Of a DNA stretch of 22,793 nucleotides, positions 1 through 7,900 are shown one piece after another. The stretch's first letter is position 1. Every line of letters starts with the position of its first letter. The notes under the pieces are model-generated. The model was not told the origin of the DNA, made no database searches, and saw only the letters and a list, made by a program, of their open reading frames with translations. A program made the translations under genes and the position numbers. The stretch comes from Meira nashicola (taxonomy: Eukaryota > Basidiomycota > Exobasidiomycetes > Exobasidiales > Brachybasidiaceae), in the NCBI GenBank assembly GCA_001600355.1, contig BCJU01000004.1, positions 1,876,206 through 1,898,998 on the forward strand, written 5' to 3'.

Positions 1-32
1 ACCATATCAAAAATGACAGAGCAGGAACCAAT
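1..32 (+). repeat. Left copy of a 32-bp inverted repeat at the window edge
   Basis: Bases 1 to 32 are identical to the reverse complement of 22720 to 22751. Identity stops abruptly at base 33. The repeat can only extend outward past the window start, so this copy is cut by the edge. Reading frame 1 is open through it and on to a stop at 115-117, and the same frame is open through the other copy, so the repeat may hold part of a coding sequence. The identity was found by reading; the nature of the element is unknown. Confidence 0.85.
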
Positions 33-765
33 CAAGATAGTTATAATTAACCTTCTTTTGGGAAATTTCCATAGGACCACAAAGGAGAGGCACCTTTTTT
101 CCCTATATAAGATATGACTTTCAGGCCTGTTATATATNCTCTTCAAAGGAACATTAAATTTTCTCAACTCAGAGCTGTCACACTCATTCAATGTGAAATA
201 TCAATCGTTTCCCAATAATTNTGCATTCGGTGATAGCTTGGAAGGTATGATCTAACACATGACTGAGTAGATGAAATATAGCATTTACTCTGACTGTGCC
301 TTTTGCTTGGTGCATATTGGATTCTTTCGGTGGGTCAAAATCAATAGCGATGCNANATTGATAAATGTACCGATTTTGAATTTAATTGTTTGTGAATCTG
401 GTTTGCTTTTAGATAGTCCGATCGAAGCATTAGGAAAANTTGGCNTGCTTACCGCGCATACGATTTTAATCCAGAAGTAGAGATCCCTCGACGTGTCACA
501 AAGTGCATTTATTCAATTTCATCATATCACAAATTTCAACAAAAGATTGCATATATTCGGCAAAGTTTNAATGTATGCTCTCAAATTACTAAAAAGAAGC
601 CTTCATTTTGCAGATTGATTCCTTTTTTCCCCCCTCACAATCATTTCCACCACTTCCTCCTTCCACACCACCATTCTTTCCACACCATTACTCCTTCACC
701 CTCACACCCCCTGATCCTCTCCAAGTCTAACACCTGACCAAGTTTTCTGAGCTTGACACTCCGGA

Positions 766-951
766 ATGGGACCGAGGAGACTCGCCCTGAGATGGAAAGC
801 AGTATCTTGTAAGGATGATAAAGGACGGCGGAAGACTTGGAATGAGAAGATTAATTATAACTGTAAAGACGTCTTTCATTTTTGTCATACAAGTCGTCTA
901 ATTCCTTATCCGAATGTGAACCTTGAACGGCACAAAGGCTATCTTAATTAA
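766..951 (+). CDS. Possible small ORF, unrecognised
   Basis: An ATG-started frame of 61 codons follows the pyrimidine-rich tract at 618-735. The peptide is basic and rich in Lys, Arg and Asn, with no visible signal peptide, membrane segment or motif. A GTAAGG donor-like hexamer occurs inside it near 810, so the frame might instead be the first exon of a spliced transcript. It runs toward the 3' end of PEX1 and could equally be a chance ORF. I include it only because of its placement after a promoter-like tract. Confidence 0.15.
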   Translation: MGPRRLALRWKAVSCKDDKGRRKTWNEKINYNCKDVFHFCHTSRLIPYPNVNLERHKGYLN

Positions 952-970
952 ATTTCCTGACTGACTAGAA

Positions 971-3900
971 TTACATCAAAGATTGTCGAGCTCCAACCTC
1001 TTTACTCGCTTCTCCATCTGGGAATTCTCCGCTTCTTTCACCAACGAATTGTTGATAAATCCTTCTTAATCTTTTGGCTTCTTCGGGCGGTACACTCTGT
1101 CGTGTTGAACGCAAGCAATGTTGTAATTGTGCTTCAGTAACCAAGACAGAATTATCCTTTTTCTTTTCTACACTCTTGTTTTGTTGTGTCAGTTCTTCTT
1201 CAATGCTTCCATTCACATTTTGACGTGAATTGTTAAGAATCAATTCCATCCTTCGTTGCAATGCTTGCTTTTCTGCTCCACTCAAAGTTGTCGACTTTCC
1301 TTTCTTAGAACCTCCAAAATTGACGAAACGAATGTTGGCTGCATTTGTACCACTTTCTCCTCCATTAGTATCTCCATTAGATCCCGTCTTTTCCTCATCG
1401 AAATTCTTCACTGCATTCATTCCTTCGTGAATAGCTTCCAAATTAGCATTGTATACCAATGCTTGCAGATCAGCGCCACTGAAACCTTGTGTACGCCTAG
1501 CCCATGCTTTCAAATCAACATCTTCAGACAAACGAATACGATTACTTCCACAAAGTACTTGCAAAATATCCAATCGATCTTCTTCACTCGGCAAATCGCA
1601 CAATAAAGATTTATCCAACCGACCTGGTCTCAACAAAGCTGAATCGATCAAATCAGGTCTTGAAGTAGCAGCTAAAACGTACACACCCGACAAGCCTTCT
1701 GCACCGTCCATTTGAGTGAGCAATTGATTCACCACACGATCAGTTACACCCGTTGAATCATGTCCACGTTTAGGTGCAATCGAATCGAATTCATCAAAGA
1801 ATAAAACACACGGCTTTGCAGCTTGAGCACGATCAAACAAATCTCTTACACTCTTTTCACTTGCACCAATGTACTTGTTCAAAATTTCAGGACCTTTAAC
1901 GCTGATGAAATTCAATCCACATTCCCTTGCTACTGCACCAGCTAAGAGTGTTTTACCACATCCCGGATAGCCATAGAGTAACAATCCAGATCGTAATCGG
2001 AGCGGACATTGTGCAAATACTTTTGCGTATTTTGTTGGCCACTCTAATGTTTCTCGCAACACTCTTCTGGTTTCTTGTAATCCTCCGATATCGCTCCATC
2101 TGGTAGCTGATTGTGTCAATTTGATATCTCGTAAAGATAAAGGAGTGAAGCCTTTTTGTGCTTCTTCAAAATCTTCCATCGTCAAGGATCTGACATTGGA
2201 TGAAACTGTTTCTGCACTTTTTCGTTGCCTTTGTTCCAAACTTCGTACAGCAGATTGATGTACAGCCCGTTCTACCAGATCTCGCAAATCTGCTGGCATA
2301 TACCCTTCCGTCTGACCAGCAATTGTGGTGAAATTTAACTCTTGAGGAACGATTTGCTTCCTTTTGGCTACTAAAAAGCTCAAGATATCGCGACGACCTT
2401 CTTTCATCGGCGCTTTCAATTCCACATTTTCCCCAAATATGTGATGGGTAGAATACACTTTATTGATGCTCAAATTTGACTGAGCGGTTGCCAAGACAAA
2501 GATTGAATATTGTGATGCAACTTCACGTATACGATGCATTAATGCTTCTGCGATTTGTGCACTTCTTGGACTATCGACATGTTCTTGATCAGCTGGCATA
2601 ATCCTGTCCAAATTATCTAGAATCAAAAGCGTAGGACTATGCCAAACAGCAGATGCAAGCCATTGATCGAATAATGCTCGCATAGATGAAAGGCGTTCTT
2701 CACTATGTGGAGTACAATCGATATAGATCGTAGAAATCAACAGAGTCGAGCTAGATAGTCTATTTGCTACCACTTTTGCAACACTTGTCTTTCCAGAGCC
2801 CGGACTTCCAGTCAAGAGCAAGCCAGAATGAAGTGTAGAAAGTTGACTAGATTTGTTTGATTGCATTGCAGATCGCATTGCTTCCCAGCGGCGAATACGA
2901 AATGCATTTGAGATGGCATCTGTGCATGTATCCAAGATTTTGTCATATCCTGCCAGAAGTGTTTGATCGTCTTTTTCCAGTTCAGCGTTTGGCGAACTTG
3001 GTCGAGAATTAGATACAGCATTACTTCCAATCGGAGATGGAGATGAAAATCGAACGAGATCAAAGTCATGCAAGCCAAGCTTCCTCCTTACTTCTTCCGA
3101 TACGATGACTTGCCTTCTCGGCCAGACATCTCCAATGGCAGTATCTTCAGAATTGGCTGGAGCAAAATAGCTGCTTGTTGTTGCCCGACTTGGCGTGGCA
3201 GATGGAGCTGCTCCATTACCTGATGCACTTTCATCCTGCGTTGCTTCCTCGTTCTCTGTAGACCGACTAGAAGATTTATGTAGCGTAGTTGAACGATTTG
3301 CAGAGCCGCTGTCTGCAGAATTTAAGGAAGCAGAAGCGGAAGCAAAGATTTGAGGCGCTGCCGGACATGGCATCTTTGTGATCGAACAACGACCCTGTCC
3401 GTTATTCAATGCTTGACCACCGAAAGCGGTTAGCAATATCTGTGCATCATCAGGATGAAGCACTATTGGAGCGAGACGGGAAGAAATCAATCGTTTAGCG
3501 TACCTGGAGGGTAAGATTCTGAAAGGCGAGCAAGCAAGGTATTGCTGAGCCGCCAAAGGAGTTGCAAAAGCAGATGCATTGCTGCTTGACTGATGGTTCC
3601 AATTCTCTCCTGCGTTCCCTCGAGACGAAAAGTCTAATTCTTCAGCGTGTTGATTTGCAGCTTGATCTGTTTGTCGACTTCTTGGAGCAATGACCACTTC
3701 AGTATCTGTCGAAAGGCGAACAGCCCTAGCCAAAGTCGAATCTGCATCATCGTCATAGGATTGTGTGGGCGGATCACATGACTCTACACGAAAGCGACAT
3801 ACTGTACGACCTTGTCTTCCAACATGTACCGCAATCGTCATTCCTGTTCGTGCAGCACGTACTTGACCAAGCATATTATTCTCCACTTCATCTGCATTTA

Positions 3901-4351
3901 AGCTTAGAATTTCCCAATCATCCGGTGTGAGTGGTACAACGTCCACACGACTTGCTGTAGGAAGAGGAGGTGATCGAAGCAATGTAATTTTCACAAACGA
4001 TCCATCTGTTAGCACAGGTGAGAATGTGGTCGCTAGAGTAGGTGACATTGCAATAACAGATGTTGCTTGAGAAGAGGATGCCGAAAATGTACCTGAACTC
4101 GCAGCGGATGGCAGAGCAGCGCTCATTCCGCTCCATCCAACATACACTTTATCCACATTACCCTGAACTTCCACTTCATCGCCTTGATGATCACATCGTA
4201 CTAATTCCACTACAATGGATTGAGGAGGTACGCCTCTTTCCAGTAAAGGTCCATATAGAGCGATTGGTAAATGAACCAAAGAGGATCGTAAGCCAGCATC
4301 AAAATTGACAGTGGCCAGCGTAGCCCTTGACCTCTTCTTTGATGAAGACAT
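971..4351 (-). CDS. PEX1: Peroxisomal AAA ATPase PEX1
   Basis: This 1126-residue protein has the layout of Pex1: an N-terminal domain (about 1-180, beginning with a motif like VNFDAGLRSSLVHLP), a polar low-complexity linker, then two AAA modules. D1 has Walker A GSPGSGKT at 515-522 and a degenerate Walker B, LLILDNLD at 575-582, with Asn where Glu is usual. D2 has Walker A GYPGCGKT at 794-801 and intact Walker B VLFFDEF at 849-855, followed by the second-region-of-homology segment ending LLRPGRLDK. Pex1 works with Pex6 in a hexamer at the peroxisome membrane that pulls ubiquitinated PTS1 receptor Pex5 back to the cytosol. Length lies between the yeast (about 1040) and human (about 1280) proteins. 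The ATG has A at -3. No intron is needed. It is divergent from SEC16. Cdc48 and Pex6 were considered; the N-terminal motif and D2 wording favour Pex1. Confidence 0.95.
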   Translation of the reverse strand: MSSSKKRSRATLATVNFDAGLRSSLVHLPIALYGPLLERGVPPQSIVVELVRCDHQGDEVEVQGNVDKVYVGWSGMSAALPSAASSGTFSASSSQATSVIAMSPTLATTFSPVLTDGSFVKITLLRSPPLPTASRVDVVPLTPDDWEILSLNADEVENNMLGQVRAARTGMTIAVHVGRQGRTVCRFRVESCDPPTQSYDDDADSTLARAVRLSTDTEVVIAPRSRQTDQAANQHAEELDFSSRGNAGENWNHQSSSNASAFATPLAAQQYLACSPFRILPSRYAKRLISSRLAPIVLHPDDAQILLTAFGGQALNNGQGRCSITKMPCPAAPQIFASASASLNSADSGSANRSTTLHKSSSRSTENEEATQDESASGNGAAPSATPSRATTSSYFAPANSEDTAIGDVWPRRQVIVSEEVRRKLGLHDFDLVRFSSPSPIGSNAVSNSRPSSPNAELEKDDQTLLAGYDKILDTCTDAISNAFRIRRWEAMRSAMQSNKSSQLSTLHSGLLLTGSPGSGKTSVAKVVANRLSSSTLLISTIYIDCTPHSEERLSSMRALFDQWLASAVWHSPTLLILDNLDRIMPADQEHVDSPRSAQIAEALMHRIREVASQYSIFVLATAQSNLSINKVYSTHHIFGENVELKAPMKEGRRDILSFLVAKRKQIVPQELNFTTIAGQTEGYMPADLRDLVERAVHQSAVRSLEQRQRKSAETVSSNVRSLTMEDFEEAQKGFTPLSLRDIKLTQSATRWSDIGGLQETRRVLRETLEWPTKYAKVFAQCPLRLRSGLLLYGYPGCGKTLLAGAVARECGLNFISVKGPEILNKYIGASEKSVRDLFDRAQAAKPCVLFFDEFDSIAPKRGHDSTGVTDRVVNQLLTQMDGAEGLSGVYVLAATSRPDLIDSALLRPGRLDKSLLCDLPSEEDRLDILQVLCGSNRIRLSEDVDLKAWARRTQGFSGADLQALVYNANLEAIHEGMNAVKNFDEEKTGSNGDTNGGESGTNAANIRFVNFGGSKKGKSTTLSGAEKQALQRRMELILNNSRQNVNGSIEEELTQQNKSVEKKKDNSVLVTEAQLQHCLRSTRQSVPPEEAKRLRRIYQQFVGERSGEFPDGEASKEVGARQSLM

Positions 4352-4996
4352 TATTGTTGTTATTGGATGTGTTGGAAGAATGAATGCTATCGTAAATGGC
4401 TGGTTTCACTTCTTCTAATTTTCCGGTAATAGAGTTCAACATCGCTCCGGCCCATCGGTAATAACCCTTTTTGAAAATGAGGAAAGGCTGCACAGGCGTA
4501 TAATTTTGCCTAGCGCCCAACGAAATGAACGCGATTTGTTGCCCAGCGCAGCGCTGTGCGCACATTAATGAGAAAAAGCTTCTCTCCGCACTTCTTGAGC
4601 AAGTATAAATTATGCACGCTTTTAACCTTCTTCCACAATTCACCTGAATAATAGTAATAATAATATCTCGGGCGCTAATTCATTTATCACCCTTTCTATT
4701 TGAGGCACGTCATGATTGTGTGCATACGCCGTTTTCCAAGAATAGCGCGCAATCTACGTACGTAGGATTAAAGTCCACATAATTGTCATCATCATTTTTG
4801 GTTTAGTACTTTAAACGTTTCACCCCATCTTCTTCTCACAAGTTCAATAGTCTCTTTTTTAGAGAGAAGATAAAGTTGAGGCTTTGGGTGTTACATTTAT
4901 TGCTATTCGGATAGCTCCGGGATCGAGCTTATATTCTTTGGTGACACCTGGACAAGGTTTAGGAAGGTCTTTAACTTACCTTTTTCTTATTACACA
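4352..4996. promoter_or_regulatory. Shared divergent promoter region of PEX1 and SEC16
   Basis: These 645 bp hold the 5' ends of two divergent genes. On the + strand a TATA-like TATAAATTA lies near 4607, about 390 bp from the SEC16 ATG, and a GC-rich patch with the palindrome CAGCGCTG is near 4550. An AT-rich triplet run (AATAATAGTAATAATAAT) sits at about 4647. Close to SEC16 there is a T/C-rich stretch (CTCTTTTTT) near 4850. An open frame reads leftward from 4643 past the PEX1 start, but it begins with GTG and is out of frame with PEX1, so I do not treat it as a gene. No binding site is assigned. Confidence 0.55.
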
Positions 4997-7900
4997 ATGG
5001 ACTCAACAGCACATACACCTGCTTCCACTGCAGAGACAGCTGCCACAACTCCCGCATCTCAAGATGGATCAGCAACATCACAGAACAACCTAAATGCAAG
5101 ACCAGGAGGACATGCTGCAAAACAAAGTGTTGCCAATGCTGCGATGCTGTTTGCTGGAGGCTCGGATGACCCTTTTGCTTCTATTGGTGCTATTGAGGAA
5201 GAGCCTGAACCAGCAACAGAGTCAGTACAATCCCATGATCCATTTTCAAACAGCCAGGCTCCAGCACAAGAACAATACGATACTAGTGTATCTAGTCTGG
5301 GGCAATCAAGCGTCTCAGGATCACATAACGCTCCATCAACGCTACAGATCCCCGCTAATAATGCAGATCATTCCATAAATGGCGGCGCAAGTCCACGTAC
5401 TCCCAGTAACTTATTTGCTGACAAGTCTTCATCAGATCTTTTTGGACCGCCAAATCCGACAAGCAATGATGATTGGCTAGGTGGAGGATCGGGACAGGAA
5501 CCAGTGAGCGAATCGCATCAAGAGCAGGCAGATCCGTATGGTCAAAGCGGTCATGCAAACCATTATAGTCAAGAAGGCTATAATGGATATGCACCTCAAG
5601 ATACGAATGGCCAAGATGGATACCAACAGCAGTATGGGTACAACAACTACGATCAAAGCCACCAACAATATTCTCAGCATGAGCAGCATCAATATGCGGG
5701 ATATGACCAGTCACAACAGCAAGCTGGGTATGACCAACAGCAATACGCCGGATACTCTGCTCAACAAGAGACTGGCTATCAAAATCAATACTCCGGCTAT
5801 GATCAGCAACAATATTCTGGCTATGATCAGAATCAGTATGCTGGATATGATCAGCAATCGCAGAATGCCTATCAAGCGCAAGGCACGGGCTACGATCAGC
5901 TACAACAGAATGCATACCAGCAGCAAAACGAATATCTGCCACAAGCAACAGCTCATGATCATCTACAACAAAACGAATATCAACCTCAAAGTACAGCATA
6001 CGATCCTCAACAATATACAGCATACAATGGCTATGCACCACCACAACAAGGAGGTTATGAAGCATACAATGGATCACAGTCGGCTCATACAGGTTATGAC
6101 CACTACGGACAACAACAAGAACAGCACTCCGCTTACGACCAGCAGCAGCCCGATTATGCGCAACAGCAGCCAACACATACGTCTGAATCCGCCTACGCTC
6201 CTCATCAAGGCTCTCAAGAGCAGCATCAACCTGCTTATGAGCAAGAGCAGCAACCACAGTATGAGCAACAAGATCACAATCCAGAGAGTCAACAGCATAC
6301 AGAACAGGGCGCTTATGATCAACAGCATCATTTGTATACTGCTTATGACCCGGAGACTCATGATATTAATTCAGGATTTGAAGGGTACACACAAGGATAT
6401 CCTAACGAGGCAGGACAGGATTACTCAACCACGCAAACGACATCAGCTTACGATCACAGCGAGCATGTCAATCTTGAAGCTACACAGAATAGCTCAAACG
6501 GTGGAATTGAAGGTGGAGTGGAAGAAGGAAGTCTTATTCAGAATGCATATGTAAATGAAGAAGGGCAAGTAAATCAAGTTGGCATAGACGGCTCAGATAT
6601 GCTAAATGCAAATAGTTTCACTGATTCTCAAGAGCCCAAGAAAGACTTCTTTGAAGTTGCAGATCCGACTCAAAACGCTGAAAAAGAAAGAGGTGTAGAA
6701 GTGTATAATTCTGAAGAGCAATCCAACTCTGTTTCAAACCCTTATGCACCTCAGTATGGTCAAACGATGGAAGGTACAGATCAAGAGCAAACATCTTTGC
6801 AAGATCGCCGTCCATCTCAAGGTACATACTCTTCCTACGCGCCAGAAGATCAAACATCCTATGCTCCGCCATCACACACATCAGAGCAGGCGTACACGCC
6901 TTATGCGCCAACTCAATCCCAACCAGAGGACCAAATATATAATCCGTATGCTCCCACCACGCAAGGATATACACCCTATGCACCTGCTTCACAAACTGAT
7001 GATCAAGCAAACATCCCATACGCTCCTCCATTGCAAACAGAAGAGAACGCATACACACCTTATGCTCCTCAATCTCAAACAGATGATAATGCATACACAC
7101 CTTATGCACCCGCAGGACAATCGGATGATTATGGTTTTGCGACAAATGCTAGTCAGAATGCAGCAATTACAAACGATTATTCCGCATATGCACCCACAGC
7201 TCAGAATTCGAACTATGAGCAAACACCGTATGGTGCTGATCGCGCACTTTCTTCATATAGTGGATCGCATTCAGGCACACAACAACATGAAACTAATCCT
7301 GGCCGAGCACATATTCCTTTAGCATGCTTCTCAATCGACGGCAAGCTGATCACATACTTCCCATCTTCGAGCGTATCAAATCAAGATTTAGCTAACGGAT
7401 CATCCTTTGGAAATGGATATGGAGCTTTACATGGCTCTTCTCCCTCTCAAGTGACCATTCGCTCTTTGTCGAGCGTGATATCTTCAACAACGTATGCTAC
7501 CAGTATGAAACCTTCAAGTTGTCCTGGTCCTCTTTTCGAGATCGGAGGTTCGCAAATTAGCGCACTTTCAAGGGCCACAGGAGCTGCGGCTTCAACAAAC
7601 AAGAACAAAAAGGCAGTATTGATCAAACATTTACAAGATGCTGCGAATGATCTTTGTGGCGGTTTAAGCTATTACCAAGCAAGCAAACATGCCTTTGAGC
7701 TCAAAAGACAAGAAGATAGGATTTTGCTCATCCGTATCTTATCGACATTGCTTGAACATGACGGAAACATGACAAGCAATACAGCATTTGATAAAGCCGT
7801 CATTGATTTATTGCTTGTCGATGATAGCGATCAATCCCAAACCAACTCGAATCAGCCCGCAAATTCAGTGCCCACTTCCGTCGTCGCATCACAAGAAGAC

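Larger units (their letters stand above)
1..970. other. Left-edge region without a convincing gene
   Basis: This stretch has seven N bases between 137 and 570, so part of it is low-quality assembly. Open frames are short and interrupted by Ns. A strongly pyrimidine-rich tract on the + strand lies at about 618-735, made of runs such as CTTCCTCC and CACCCTCACACCCCC. It is followed by an ATG at 766 opening a 61-codon frame that ends at 951, 20 bp before the PEX1 stop. CT-rich tracts often sit just upstream of fungal start codons, so a small or spliced + strand gene is possible, but the peptide (MGPRRLALRW...) resembles nothing I know. The end of the PEX1 transcript is expected here. Confidence 0.5.

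Noticed and set aside
4299..4643. A 114-codon frame reading leftward through the PEX1 leader
   Set aside because: It starts with GTG, overlaps the PEX1 start out of frame and matches nothing. At most part of it is an upstream ORF.
5355..6257. A 300-codon antisense open frame across the SEC16 repeat
   Set aside because: It lies opposite the Tyr/Gln repeat, where CAA/CAG/TAT/GAT codons rarely create antisense stops. The peptide is His/Leu/Val-rich with no motif, and SEC16 is certain.
5538..6554. A 338-codon + frame overlapping SEC16 in another frame
   Set aside because: It is a by-product of the same repeat (Met/Asn/Ile-rich low complexity). SEC16 conservation flanks it on both sides in its own frame.
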